A stretch of DNA of 64,000 bases from Agarilytica sp033852175 (GTDB lineage: Bacteria; Pseudomonadota; Gammaproteobacteria; Pseudomonadales; Cellvibrionaceae). The position numbers and the translations under genes are program-made. Below the pieces are notes generated by a model that was not told the DNA's origin, did no database searches, and saw only the letters and a list, made by a program, of their open reading frames with translations. Where the stretch lies: NCBI GenBank assembly GCA_033852175.1, contig JAWSUY010000001.1, positions 124,001-188,000 of the forward strand. Reading direction: 5' to 3'. Below, in pieces: positions 32,904 to 42,841 of the stretch. Within the stretch, counting starts at the first letter, position 1; every line of letters starts with the position of its first letter.

Positions 32904-34387
32904 GATAGCTTTCCAGCCGAAAAACGACGAAATAGGCCCGTCACCGCCGTTGTCAGAAATCCCGCCACTAACAACGCAAGAAAAGGTAGCACTGCCCATT
33001 TTTCATAACCCACTGCCCAGACCAAGACGAGCATATAAACAACGCCCACCACAAACTCAACTACGGCACTCTTAGGCAGGGCCACATCATAAAGTTTATG
33101 GTCTACACCTTCTGTTTGTAATGTGCGGCACGTCGTCTCGCCACTCTTGGGCGTGCGAACAAACTCGCTCTCTTTACCCAGTAGAGCTTCTAGGCCAGCT
33201 CTTGCGTTGTTAAAAGCCAACTGAATACCTAATAGCATTAACATCGGAAGGTACAGAAACGCCGCCCATTTAGAGCGACCCAATGCTACCTGACCAAAAA
33301 ACAGGTAAATTAAATGGCCACCAGAAGCAAACATCAGAAAGGGAAAATCGAGCCAGAATATTTGTTTAATTTGGTAAACTTCGCGCACCCATAAACTGGG
33401 GATAAGAAAAAATATCGTGTCAATAAGAACAATAAGGTAGGCCAGATTATTACCAAGATGAAAAGTGGATTCGAGTTTTCTACTCAAGGGATATGAAGCG
33501 CCCCACACTTTCCCCAACATTTTTTTCATCACCTGAATACCACCTTTTGCCCAGCGATGCTGCTGACTTTTAAAGGCATTCATATCTGCAGGTATTTCAC
33601 CTGCACAACTGACGTGATTCAGGTACAGCATTTTCCAGCCGCGCATTTGTGCGCGGTAACTTAAATCCATATCTTCCGTTAGGGTATCTGCGCTCCAATT
33701 TCCCGCGTCAATGATGGCATCTTTTCGCCAAACACCCGCCGTTCCATTAAAATTAAAAAACATATCACTGGCAAATCGTACTTGCTGCTCTAATACAAAG
33801 TGCGCATCCAGCATCATCGATTGGGCTTCGGTAAAACGGCTGCTGTTGCGGTTTAAATATTCCCAACGGAACTGCACCATGCCAACCTTTTCATCGCAAA
33901 AGTAATCGATCGTCTCCCGCAATAAGAAAGGCTCTGGAACAAAGTCAGCATCAAAGATGGCAATATATTCGCCGGTAGAAAATTCCATGGCATCACGCAA
34001 TGCCCCGGCTTTATAGCCTTTGCGATTTTTTCGGCGAATATGTTCAATATTGTTAAGCCCATGGGAGCGGTGATATTCAATTCGCTGCTCAACAAGCACA
34101 CTCGTGTCGTCGGTTGAGTCATCAACAATCTGTATTTGTAACTTGTCGGCGGGATAATCCAAGGCTGCGCAGGCATCTACAATTCGTTCGGCCACAAAGC
34201 GTTCGTTGTATAGAGGAACCTGCACCGTAATCGTAGGAAGCTCGCTAAATGTTGCCGATATTTCTGGCTTTACATTTTTATGACGAAACCAGCGAAGCAC
34301 TAAAGACAAGCGGTGCAGTCCGAACAAGCACAAAAGTAACAAGAGGGAAAAATGTGCAATCAGTATGAACAAGGCGAATAAAGACAT
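32900..34387 (-). CDS. Processive family 2 glycosyltransferase (CslA/cellulose synthase-like)
   Basis: A 495-aa membrane GT2: N-terminal TM (about 3-25), 'VPLYNE', 'DDSTDDT', FDADF (about residues 144-148), TEDMD and QQHRW (the D,D,D,QxxRW signature), then four C-terminal TMs. Enzymes of this layout (CslA-like) polymerise and export beta-linked mannan or glucan, or glycosylate lipids. Its start lies three bases after the outer-membrane protein gene, so an envelope glycan made and exported by this operon is plausible. Confidence 0.86.
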   Translation of the reverse strand: MSLFALFILIAHFSLLLLLCLFGLHRLSLVLRWFRHKNVKPEISATFSELPTITVQVPLYNERFVAERIVDACAALDYPADKLQIQIVDDSTDDTSVLVEQRIEYHRSHGLNNIEHIRRKNRKGYKAGALRDAMEFSTGEYIAIFDADFVPEPFLLRETIDYFCDEKVGMVQFRWEYLNRNSSRFTEAQSMMLDAHFVLEQQVRFASDMFFNFNGTAGVWRKDAIIDAGNWSADTLTEDMDLSYRAQMRGWKMLYLNHVSCAGEIPADMNAFKSQQHRWAKGGIQVMKKMLGKVWGASYPLSRKLESTFHLGNNLAYLIVLIDTIFFLIPSLWVREVYQIKQIFWLDFPFLMFASGGHLIYLFFGQVALGRSKWAAFLYLPMLMLLGIQLAFNNARAGLEALLGKESEFVRTPKSGETTCRTLQTEGVDHKLYDVALPKSAVVEFVVGVVYMLVLVWAVGYEKWAVLPFLALLVAGFLTTAVTGLFRRFSAGKLS

Positions 34388-34390
34388 AGA

Positions 34391-35257
34391 TTAAAATACT
34401 CGAGTAAAGCCTAATTGAATCGCATCACCTTCTAGGGTGTTGTCACCGAAAACATCGCTAATCACACTCAGCTCAACGCCCCAACGTCCAAGGCTTCGTT
34501 TTCGCTCGGGGCCAAAATTCCAACCAACGGTTATCTCTAACTTACCCAAGTCGTAGGCTGGGCCTAATAACAAGTTACCCGCAACGTCACTGCCCTCCCC
34601 CCTATCCTCCTTATCCGCATTGGTTGCGCTGTATACACCGTCGAGTTTGGTGCGAAAATATAGGTTTTCGTTTGCCGATATACCGTATTCCAGTAGGTAA
34701 CGATATTCGTCCGAAGGGCTACCTGTGCGGTAACGATAGGCCGCTTCAATGCCGATATACCCATAAGGATAGAGGCTCTTACCCACCAGTGCCCGAATTT
34801 CATAATCTTCCTGCCCATTGCCTCTCGGTAGGTCATCTTCTTCATCGTATAGACTTGGTAATTTCACCAAAAATGATGTCGATAAAACAAAGGGCTCTGC
34901 CTGCCATTGATAGCGTAAACCCAATTCCAGGTCACCAAAACCACTGGAACTTGTTTGCTGACCATCACTCATGGTTTGCTCAATATCTTGATGCAATAAG
35001 GTCCCGTAGATTGCGGTATTCGCTCCCAGACCATATTCTCCGTAATACGAAATATTGGTTCCCGTGAATTTTTCAAAACTTGTATTGCCACCAAAATAGC
35101 TGTCGGCTTTATATTCCTGAATGCCTAACTTGCCATAGCCGCTACCTTTTTCTGGAACCCATGCACCAGCAGTCGCTACTGTCGATAATCCGATACAGGC
35201 TAAGCCCGACGCAACAATTAAGGTACGGCTTCCAACATTTCGCTCTTTAGTTTTCAT
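34391..35257 (-). CDS. Outer-membrane beta-barrel protein
   Basis: About 288 aa with a signal peptide (cleavage near TATA-GAW), then alternating amphipathic strands with aromatic girdles and a C-terminal Phe ('LGFTRVF'), the BAM signal. It resembles transporter-like barrels of the 'MetA pathway/DUF3187-like' type, with no precise family. The frame can also start at a GTG three codons upstream. As first gene of the glycosyltransferase operon it may export or anchor the product. Confidence 0.78.
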   Translation of the reverse strand: MKTKERNVGSRTLIVASGLACIGLSTVATAGAWVPEKGSGYGKLGIQEYKADSYFGGNTSFEKFTGTNISYYGEYGLGANTAIYGTLLHQDIEQTMSDGQQTSSSGFGDLELGLRYQWQAEPFVLSTSFLVKLPSLYDEEDDLPRGNGQEDYEIRALVGKSLYPYGYIGIEAAYRYRTGSPSDEYRYLLEYGISANENLYFRTKLDGVYSATNADKEDRGEGSDVAGNLLLGPAYDLGKLEITVGWNFGPERKRSLGRWGVELSVISDVFGDNTLEGDAIQLGFTRVF

Positions 35258-35468
35258 CAATTTCACTCGTGGGATAAGTCGTTGATGAGGACTATAGGGG
35301 GACGACGAAGGCCGTACAATATCAAAAGGAGAGGTGAGGGGAATACGTTATTGAATCGTTATACTAATGTGATAAGTGGATATTTTTGCGATTTGGTATG
35401 GATAGACAGGTGTAAATTAACTGCGTAATTGATGGTTTTCTGTCACAGTTTTTAACAAAAAGAGGTGG

Positions 35469-35494
35469 CCCCGAAGTTATACACTAACTTCGGG
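35469..35494 (-). terminator. Hairpin, probable terminator of the cupredoxin operon
   Basis: CCCGAAGTTA and TAACTTCGGG form a perfect 10-bp stem with a 5-base loop. Read leftward it is followed after about ten bases by CTCTTTTTG, a weak T-tract, and it lies 110 bases past the cupredoxin stop. Confidence 0.5.
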
Positions 35495-35607
35495 TTCAAC
35501 GTCCAAGCCTTCGGCAGACAAAATAATACCGCTGCAAGCAAAAGAAAAAACCACTAAAATCTTACATATCATCTTCAGCTCAAGATTCTGACCAACATTG
35601 GCTCTAC

Positions 35608-35943
35608 TTACTCGATTGTAATTTTCATTTGCATACTCGGGTGTATCGCACACTCAACTTCCACAACGCCAGCAGTATCAAACACCACTCTTCTTGAATC
35701 TCCTTGAGGGAAGGAACCCAGATCAAATAACGCAACATCAGACAAACTGAAGATATTATGAAAGAAACTATCATTATTTTTAAACGAAACGGTATCACCA
35801 ACTTTCACCGTTAAATTACTCACCGTAAACTTTTTGTCTGTCTGCCCCACCTCATAACTCCCAGCCCAAAGATGAATGGAAAATGTACTTATGACTGCGA
35901 ACACTACGCTCAGTATAATGCGCAGAGGGAGGGATTTAACCAT
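35608..35943 (-). CDS. Periplasmic cupredoxin (plastocyanin/azurin-like)
   Basis: A 111-aa protein with a signal peptide (about residues 1-27, LWAG). The Greek-key core has His in SFFHNIF (about 62) and the late loop with Cys, His and Met (ECAIHPSM, about 98-104), a complete type 1 copper site. It resembles small 'methylamine utilisation'-type blue copper proteins. AAGG eight bases ahead supports the ATG at 35943 rather than one five codons earlier. It lies 60 bases downstream of the di-haem peroxidase gene and is a likely electron donor to it. Confidence 0.88.
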   Translation of the reverse strand: MVKSLPLRIILSVVFAVISTFSIHLWAGSYEVGQTDKKFTVSNLTVKVGDTVSFKNNDSFFHNIFSLSDVALFDLGSFPQGDSRRVVFDTAGVVEVECAIHPSMQMKITIE

Positions 35944-36005
35944 GATAGTGACCTTCATAAATTAACTCTCTTTATCAGCACTAGAATTCGACATTTTATT
36001 AATTA

Positions 36006-37043
36006 TTAGTTCGGAAGAACAGGCAACACAAATGGCTTAACGGGAGAAGTTAAGGCCTCCAAATAGTTAAGGAGATCTGATTGGTCGGCCTTACTCAACG
36101 ATAGCTTTTTCAATTCAGGAGACAAGTTGGTTTTCACATCTCCACCTTTAATATAGTGATCAATAACTGCTTGCAGGTTAGCGGCAGAACCATCGTGAAA
36201 ATACGGAGCAGTTAAGGTCACATCTCTAAGTGTTGGCGTTTTAAATGCTCCTTTCATCAAGCGAACGGGCTTTTCGGCATACCGACCCATATCCGGATTT
36301 TCATCGCCATACGAAGCCAAGCCTATATTATGAAAACCATCGTCGGTAAAATTTGGCGCGGAATGACAAACCACACAGTTGCCTTTTTTGGGGTCGGAGA
36401 ATACTTTAAAACCATTTATTTGTTTTTTTGTCATCGCTTTTCGATCGCCCTTCACCCAACGGTCAAATGGTGAATCATTGCTGATAACTGTGCGTTCAAA
36501 ACTGGCGATAGCCTTTGACAAACTATCCTCATCAATTTTTTCACCAGGATAAGCCGCTTCGAATTTACGAATGTACGCCGGGACAGAATTAAGCCAAGTT
36601 AATATTTTCCCCACATCCATATTCATTTCAACGCGGGAACGCATGGGGCCTATCGCCTGAGCCTCTAGTGTCGGCGCCCGACCGTCCCACATTTGAATAC
36701 TGTTGTGAGCGGCATTTATGATTGAGGGGGAAGCACGCCCCAACTCCTGATCTTTAAACCCTCGTCCTTTGGGCAGCCCATCGGACCAGCCAAACAGTGG
36801 GTTATGGCAGGTCGCACACGACATATTGCCATAAAGACTTAAACGGGGATCAAAGAACAGCATTTTTCCCAATTCAACCCTTTCCCGGTTCGGTGCATTA
36901 CCATCTGGGTATGGAACCTCGCCCAAGTCCCATATTTGCAACGAGATATGCCCCGCTTTAAAAACAGTATTACTGTCTCCAGATAGCGCATAATGGCTAA
37001 CCATGAAGCCAGTAATCATCATTAATAAGGAAGAAATTTTCAC
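36006..37043 (-). CDS. Di-haem cytochrome c peroxidase (CcpA/MauG superfamily)
   Basis: A 345-aa periplasmic enzyme with signal peptide and two CxxCH haem sites: CATCHNP (Cys 76, His 80) and CVVCHSAP (about 222). 'LGKMLFFDPRLS', 'FERTVIS', and the C-terminal 'KGAFKTPTLRDVTLTAPYFHDGS' are typical of bacterial CcPs, which reduce H2O2 to water. It starts at a GTG without a clear ribosome site. It shares an operon with the blue copper protein, suggesting a copper-to-haem peroxide detoxification pair. Confidence 0.92.
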   Translation of the reverse strand: MKISSLLMMITGFMVSHYALSGDSNTVFKAGHISLQIWDLGEVPYPDGNAPNRERVELGKMLFFDPRLSLYGNMSCATCHNPLFGWSDGLPKGRGFKDQELGRASPSIINAAHNSIQMWDGRAPTLEAQAIGPMRSRVEMNMDVGKILTWLNSVPAYIRKFEAAYPGEKIDEDSLSKAIASFERTVISNDSPFDRWVKGDRKAMTKKQINGFKVFSDPKKGNCVVCHSAPNFTDDGFHNIGLASYGDENPDMGRYAEKPVRLMKGAFKTPTLRDVTLTAPYFHDGSAANLQAVIDHYIKGGDVKTNLSPELKKLSLSKADQSDLLNYLEALTSPVKPFVLPVLPN

Positions 37044-37537
37044 TTACTTTTTGCTCTATAGTTTCGAGATCATTCCGTTTTGGGTGTCGAGCCTCCGCTC
37101 GATAAGTATATGCTCGCCAGTGCCCAGGCATAAACAGATCATGAAGGAATACAAATTTAAAATTCCACTCTAATTTAAGTACATACAGACAAGTTACTGA
37201 CCCAGCCCCACTAAGCTTAGAGGAGTTTCAGTGTGTTCGGGCATCTAAAAGTTCGTAAGACTGTATCGGTATGTCCCTAGGGCTTCCTTTCTAGCAGTTT
37301 TTTACTAAAAACAGATGTCTACCGACAGCTCAACGCCCAACATTGATTTCGACGCCAACACATATAACCGTTGACTATATAAAACACCTAAACCAATCAT
37401 AATTCGCATAAAATTTCGATACAAAAACCGTACGCATCGACAATACTTATAGAGTGCTAGCGTAGCGCCAACAAGATCTATAAAGCGCAGACGTACAAAA
37501 AATATGACTATATTGATGTTGGAATAAAACCCGTTTT
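37044..37537. other. Divergent intergenic region (peroxidase / histidine kinase)
   Basis: A 494-bp gap containing the promoters of the leftward peroxidase operon and the rightward kinase. No gene, strong hairpin or clear consensus promoter is visible. Confidence 0.5.
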
Positions 37538-40500
37538 ATGAATTCCAAAAAACCTTCAATCACTAACACTGAAGTGCAGCCTTGGATCAACGCGCTGTTC
37601 GAAGGGATTAGTATTCGTAATAAAATCCTTATCGGGTTTTCTTTGCCGATATTCCTCATGATGATCGTGATCATCACAATATACTCCAACACCAAGACAC
37701 TATTTGAGTCCAACCGATGGGTAGACCACTCTTATGAAGTCATCGCTCAGACACGATTACTTGATCATTCCCTCAATGACATGGAGAGAGATCTTCATAA
37801 GTACTTAATGTCGGGAGATAAAACCAATTTGCAAAGTTTTTCAAAGGCGCATGACAGTTGGAAAACCGACATTCAATATTTGGGATCGCTTCTATTGAAT
37901 AACCCAATATATTACCGAGAGATAAATAGTATTAGACGACTCACTGCCGAGTGGATTCAAAACAGCGTCAAGCCAGCCATTACCTTGCGCCAGTCTCTGA
38001 AAGAGCAAGATATCAGCATTCTCTACCTTAAAAATTCTCTATACGAAACAAACGGAGAAGAAAGTGTCGGTAATATTCGCACGCTTATCAATCGATTGAT
38101 TTCAAAAGAAGATGCCTTGATCAGAGTAAGCGCGCAAGATGCCGACAGCCAATCTGATGACATATTGGTGCACGCTATTTTGGGCGCTATATTTTCTCTT
38201 ATTCTCGCGATCGCTACCGCTGTGGCCTTTTCACAAACTATATTGTCGCGCCTATCCATGCTATTAACCGCCACGAACGATGTGGCAAGTGGTGATTTTT
38301 CAACAGACATTCAGGTTGAGGGCAACGATGAATTCGATGACCTCGCCAAGTCATTCAACCGAATGACGAACAAACTACAAGAATCCACACAAATTGCAGA
38401 AGAATCACGTAACGAGCTGAAAGCACACGCAAAAGTTCTTCAACAAAAAAACAAAAATATCGAAAATAATAACCAGCAACTGATTAGCGCCCATGAGCAG
38501 TTAGCAGAGCAAGCTGAGGACCTCGTTAAGTCCAGCAAAATAAAGTCAGAGTTTCTAGCCAGTATGAGTCACGAAATTCGAACCCCCATGAATGGTGTAT
38601 TGGGAATGTTGGGACTGCTCAGAAAAGAAGATCTTAACTCAGGCCAACAGCGTAAAGTGGAGATCGCGCATTCTAGCGCACAGTCATTGCTCACAGTTAT
38701 TAACGACATTCTTGATTTTTCAAAAATAGAAGCCAATAAAATTGAATTGGAATTATTGGATTTTGACCTACCCTCTCAGCTTGGCGATATCGCCGAAGCC
38801 CTCGCACTGAAAGCGCACGAAAAGGGACTGGAATTCATACTCGACATTCGCGGCGTTCAGAGAGGGGCAGTAAAAGGGGATCCTGGACGCATCCGTCAAA
38901 TACTCAACAACCTCGTCGGTAATGCAATTAAATTTACACTGACAGGGGAGATCATATTAAAAATCGACCTCATCGAAGATTCAAAGGATAAAGATTTAGA
39001 GTTGCGCTGCTCGGTTATCGACAGTGGCGTGGGAATTTCTGATGATAAAATCGATCACATATTTGACAGTTTCACTCAAGAAGACGCCACCACCACACGA
39101 AAATTTGGCGGCACAGGGTTAGGGCTCTCTATTGCGCGACAACTTACCGTCTTAATGGGCGGTGACATCCGTGTTGAAAGTGCCTTGGGAAAAGGCAGTA
39201 TCTTTACCTTTTCCATCAAACTGGAGCCGTCCGACGAAATTCAGTGCATACCCAGCGTCAATATTTCTGATCAAGACATTTTGATAGTCGATGACAATGT
39301 AACCCTCCGAGAAGTATTCAAAGGCCAATTGGAACTCTGGGGAGCAAGAGTAACAACAGCCGGTAGCGCAGAACACGCTCTTATGGCTCTACTCTCTCGC
39401 GATAACAATAATCTTTTTGATATTGTTTTTATCGATTCCATTATGCCCGAAACATCCGGCTTGGATCTCGGCGATAGTATTCGAAAAAACCCACGTTACG
39501 ACGCCGTAAAACTGGTCATTATGACCGACATGCAATCACAGCATAACGCCCAAAAATATGAAGACTTTGGTTTCAATGGCTATTTTCCAAAACCCATTAC
39601 ATTTGGCAATTTGTTTAATGCGTTATCGATACTGTTTGAAAACGACAGAAGTTTTGACGACACATCCAGTCAATCCAGTTTTCCAAAAAACCGTGCTCAC
39701 GGCACCCATATCAATTCAAGCTCTGAACTAAAATTACATTTCGACAGTAGCACTCGATTACTCATAGTCGAAGACAATGCGATTAACCAAGAGGTCATTC
39801 GTTGTCTACTGGATGACTATGATGTTAATTGTTCTTTCGCCGGAAATGGTAATGAAGCACTACAAGCGCTTCGCCATGCGCCCAAGAACCTTCCGTTTAG
39901 TTTTGTATTTATGGACTGCCAAATGCCCGAGATGGATGGATTTACGGCCACCGGCCTAATACGCAAGGGAAACGCAGGCCAAGAGAATAAGAGCATTACG
40001 ATTGTAGCTATGACAGCAAATGCAATGCGTGGAGACAAAGAACGTTGCCTCGACGCTGGAATGAATGACTATCTATCGAAACCTATTCAAGAAAATAAAT
40101 TAATCGACATGCTCAACAAACATTTAGCACCGTCTGATCAAACGAATTTTGAGAATGAAATAATGACCAATCATGACCCGATACCCAGCAGTAATGATAC
40201 GCCCGCAGTCAGCGAGCATAAAACATGGGATGAAGAAGACTTTTTGGAGCGCGTCAGAGGAAGAACTGACCGAGCCTTGAAGCTAATGGATTCCTTTGAA
40301 AAGTCTGTCTCTATCGATACGGCGTCCTTAAAACAAGCAATCGCACAGCATGACGACAATGCAGTTGTCGAGCTGTCACACAAAATAAAGGGCATCGCGG
40401 GAAACCTAAGCGCCATACAGCTGGCAAAGAATATGAGCGCTATCGAAGATGCTTGCGAAACGCAAAATATCGAAAAGCTTAGTACCCTATCCGACGAGAT

Positions 40501-40564
40501 AGATACATTACTATCTGAACTATCCGTTCAGTTTGATGAAGCAAGAGAACGTTTTAGTCGCTAG
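37538..40564 (+). CDS. Hybrid sensor histidine kinase (HK-REC-REC-HPt, BarA-like)
   Basis: A 1008-aa membrane kinase. TM1 (about 29-50) and TM2 (about 206-235) bracket a 155-residue periplasmic helical sensor; then HAMP, a coiled coil (about 285-330), HisKA with His in SHEIRTPMNG (about 344), HATPase (N box 'NNLVGNAIKFT', GTGLGLSIA), REC1 (IVDDN; acceptor Asp in FIDSIMPE, about 632), REC2 (IVEDN; acceptor Asp in FMDCQMPE, about 791) and a C-terminal HPt with His in LSHKIKG (about 947). All phosphorelay residues are present. No cognate response regulator lies nearby, so output is through an unlinked partner. Confidence 0.93.
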   Translation: MNSKKPSITNTEVQPWINALFEGISIRNKILIGFSLPIFLMMIVIITIYSNTKTLFESNRWVDHSYEVIAQTRLLDHSLNDMERDLHKYLMSGDKTNLQSFSKAHDSWKTDIQYLGSLLLNNPIYYREINSIRRLTAEWIQNSVKPAITLRQSLKEQDISILYLKNSLYETNGEESVGNIRTLINRLISKEDALIRVSAQDADSQSDDILVHAILGAIFSLILAIATAVAFSQTILSRLSMLLTATNDVASGDFSTDIQVEGNDEFDDLAKSFNRMTNKLQESTQIAEESRNELKAHAKVLQQKNKNIENNNQQLISAHEQLAEQAEDLVKSSKIKSEFLASMSHEIRTPMNGVLGMLGLLRKEDLNSGQQRKVEIAHSSAQSLLTVINDILDFSKIEANKIELELLDFDLPSQLGDIAEALALKAHEKGLEFILDIRGVQRGAVKGDPGRIRQILNNLVGNAIKFTLTGEIILKIDLIEDSKDKDLELRCSVIDSGVGISDDKIDHIFDSFTQEDATTTRKFGGTGLGLSIARQLTVLMGGDIRVESALGKGSIFTFSIKLEPSDEIQCIPSVNISDQDILIVDDNVTLREVFKGQLELWGARVTTAGSAEHALMALLSRDNNNLFDIVFIDSIMPETSGLDLGDSIRKNPRYDAVKLVIMTDMQSQHNAQKYEDFGFNGYFPKPITFGNLFNALSILFENDRSFDDTSSQSSFPKNRAHGTHINSSSELKLHFDSSTRLLIVEDNAINQEVIRCLLDDYDVNCSFAGNGNEALQALRHAPKNLPFSFVFMDCQMPEMDGFTATGLIRKGNAGQENKSITIVAMTANAMRGDKERCLDAGMNDYLSKPIQENKLIDMLNKHLAPSDQTNFENEIMTNHDPIPSSNDTPAVSEHKTWDEEDFLERVRGRTDRALKLMDSFEKSVSIDTASLKQAIAQHDDNAVVELSHKIKGIAGNLSAIQLAKNMSAIEDACETQNIEKLSTLSDEIDTLLSELSVQFDEARERFSR

Positions 40565-40584
40565 TGCCCGAATAAAAACGAACT

Positions 40585-40968
40585 TTATAACAATGGAGGC
40601 CGACTATCAGCCATCATACGATCCAGTATCTTTTGTGATTTCTGCGGTTTTTTAAGGTCTATCACTTCTATCATTTCACACTCATCACGAACCATTTCGT
40701 CAATACTCGTTGGGTAATGTCGGCAGTCTTCTGGTCGGTCATGATAAATTGCGCAGGTATACTTGTTTTGATTCGCGTCTTTTTCCAACCAAGGACACGT
40801 CTTTAGTTGTTTGCCGGTCTGCGGATCAAACCAAATTTCACCATTTCGAACGTATTCAAAAATATCCGGTCGAAAAATCTCCCAGCCGTCAATATCTTGA
40901 GTCGATGCGGATAACCCGCCGTCGCCATATTTAATACAACATTTTCCGCATTGATTGCAATCTTTCAC
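40585..40968 (-). CDS. YkgJ-family cysteine cluster protein
   Basis: A 127-aa protein with the signature CNQCGKCC at the N-terminus, then Cys in 'LKTCPWLEK', 'YTCAIYHDRPEDCRHYP', as in the zinc/iron-chelating YkgJ/COG0727 family. The metal (probably Zn or Fe-S) is uncertain, as is the function. It is convergent with the kinase gene and starts with GTG. Confidence 0.88.
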   Translation of the reverse strand: MKDCNQCGKCCIKYGDGGLSASTQDIDGWEIFRPDIFEYVRNGEIWFDPQTGKQLKTCPWLEKDANQNKYTCAIYHDRPEDCRHYPTSIDEMVRDECEMIEVIDLKKPQKSQKILDRMMADSRPPLL

Positions 40969-40999
40969 GTTTTAAATCACTTCGCAATTATGATGGAAT

Positions 41000-41881
41000 T
41001 CACTCTTCCCAGTCTTTAAAATGCTCCAATAAGAACTCGATCGCCAAACGCGCCCGCATCGGTAAAAAACGCCGGTTTTTGTATACGATCCAACTAATTA
41101 AACCACGACTCCAAAATGGCTCTAGAACAGGAACCAAACTTCCCGCTTTAAGCGCTTGGGAAAAGCTGCTCTTCGGCAAATAGGCAATCCCTAAACCATT
41201 TTCACTTGCCCGAACAATAGACGCGATATTATTGCTGCGCCAGCGACCCTGCACTTTAACGCTCAGCTGATTATCCCCTTCCGTAAAAAACCAGTGCTCA
41301 TTATTTGAGATGATACAACTATGCTGTTTCAAATCTCGCGGATGGTAAGGCACCCCACATTCTTTTAAATACGCCGGACTGGCGACCGCCATTAAATGCC
41401 TATTGGCCAATTGCCGCGCCACCAATGCTGAATCTTGTAATTGACCAAATCGAATAGCGAAATCCACGCCGTCCTCGACAAAATTCACCAAACGCGTATT
41501 AAAATCCATATCGATCGCGAGTTTGGGGTGAAGCTGAGTAAACTCGATTAAGACAGGAGCAATATATTGCTCGGCGAAACCACCCGCAGCACTCACACGC
41601 AAAGTACCACTCAACTCCAATTGCTGGCTATTCAACTGTTCATTTGCCTGCTGTAAGCCATTTAACAGTTCTTTACATTGCTGGTAATACGCCTCTCCAG
41701 CTTGCGTTAAGCTGACCAACCGCGTTGTACGCGCAAATAAGGCACTGCCCAAGCGATTTTCAAGACGCGCCACTTGACGGCTCACGTGACTTGTCGAGCT
41801 ACCGACCTTGCGTGCAGCCGCAGAAAAGCCATTCGCCTCCGCCACTGCGACAAACTCAACAATCCCCTCAAAACTATCCAA
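41000..41881 (-). CDS. LysR-family transcriptional regulator
   Basis: About 293 aa. The N-terminal winged HTH (FSAAARKVGSSTSHVSRQV, about residues 15-33) is followed by a linker helix and a periplasmic-binding-protein-like effector domain. A TTG start at 41881 is chosen because LysR proteins normally begin 'MDSFEGIVEF' and AGGGGAAG lies just ahead; a GTG five codons upstream is the alternative. It is divergent from the DJ-1/PfpI gene, its likely target. Confidence 0.9.
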   Translation of the reverse strand: MDSFEGIVEFVAVAEANGFSAAARKVGSSTSHVSRQVARLENRLGSALFARTTRLVSLTQAGEAYYQQCKELLNGLQQANEQLNSQQLELSGTLRVSAAGGFAEQYIAPVLIEFTQLHPKLAIDMDFNTRLVNFVEDGVDFAIRFGQLQDSALVARQLANRHLMAVASPAYLKECGVPYHPRDLKQHSCIISNNEHWFFTEGDNQLSVKVQGRWRSNNIASIVRASENGLGIAYLPKSSFSQALKAGSLVPVLEPFWSRGLISWIVYKNRRFLPMRARLAIEFLLEHFKDWEE

Positions 41882-42010
41882 TATCTTCCCCTGCACTCAA
41901 CGAAGTGTAATCAGATGAACATTTAATGCCTGCGATCTGTAATAGTCACTGGCTTACCCCAATTAAATGTTGACCTGCCCCCTCTTTAATTCTGAATTTC
42001 AATCAATTCG

Positions 42011-42029
42011 ATTGTTGCCATACGACAAT
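42011..42029. promoter_or_regulatory. Putative LysR-type operator (T-N11-A)
   Basis: ATTGT-N9-ACAAT is an inverted repeat fitting the T-N11-A LysR box. It lies midway between the LysR gene and the divergent DJ-1 gene, the expected place for autoregulation and activation. Confidence 0.4.
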
Positions 42030-42112
42030 AGTAAATTGCTTGGTTAGCCGATTATCACCCAACTGAATAGTAATTACTATGCGCCTCTTACCGATAACGA
42101 GCGCCAATAATA

Positions 42113-42841
42113 ATGAAAAAGGTTCTTATCTTATTGACCAATCACGCAACGTTGGGACATGGACCAAGACATACGCTGGAGCCCAATGGTACCTATGCTC
42201 CAGAGCTTACGCATACATTGAATGAGATGTTAAATGCAGGCTTAGATTATGACCTAGTCTCGATTAAAGGAGGATGCGTACCGCTATATGGCACGGATAT
42301 CGAGGGAGATGCAATTAATCACCATGTTTTGAGTGGCTCAAACTTCCAAATTCGCATTAACAATACGATACCTGCGTCACAAATTGACATATTCGATTAC
42401 TCCGCAATTTTTTACCCCGGCGGTTTTGGTCTTCTATACGACTTGGCGATAAACCCGTTCGTGGCTAATTTAAGCGCCCAGCTTTACGATAATGGTGGTG
42501 TGATTGCTGCCGTCTGTCACGGCCCTGCTGCGCTACTCCCCATCACGTTACGTAATGGAGAAAAATTACTGGCCGACAAAGTCGTTACCGGCTTTACCCG
42601 CGCTGAAGAAATCGCCTTCGGCACTATCGACAAAATTCCTTTTGTGTTGGAGCGCGCTCTAAGACATGAAGCTAAACGCTACATCAGCGTTCAGCCATGG
42701 GATGAATTTATTATTCAGTATGATCGACTGATAACCGGACAAAACCCAGCAAGCGCGGCAGCGGTAGGACGTGCTTTGGTGGAAAACATTTCTGATTCAA
42801 AGATATCTCAACACTCTGCAGAAGCGGAAACCTGCGTCTGA
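42113..42841 (+). CDS. DJ-1/PfpI-family protein (class I glutamine amidotransferase-like)
   Basis: A 242-aa protein with the DJ-1 fold: 'YSAIFYPGGFGLLYDL', then the nucleophile elbow AAVCHGPAALL (Cys about 141). This sequence is typical of Hsp31/chaperone- or glyoxalase-type members. It is cytosolic, with a role in electrophile or stress defence inferred. Divergent transcription from the LysR gene suggests control by that regulator. Confidence 0.88.
   Translation: MKKVLILLTNHATLGHGPRHTLEPNGTYAPELTHTLNEMLNAGLDYDLVSIKGGCVPLYGTDIEGDAINHHVLSGSNFQIRINNTIPASQIDIFDYSAIFYPGGFGLLYDLAINPFVANLSAQLYDNGGVIAAVCHGPAALLPITLRNGEKLLADKVVTGFTRAEEIAFGTIDKIPFVLERALRHEAKRYISVQPWDEFIIQYDRLITGQNPASAAAVGRALVENISDSKISQHSAEAETCV

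Noticed and set aside
35469..35494. Strong terminator for the operon ending at 35608
   Set aside because: The T-tract is short and offset from the stem, so it is listed only as a probable terminator with moderate confidence.
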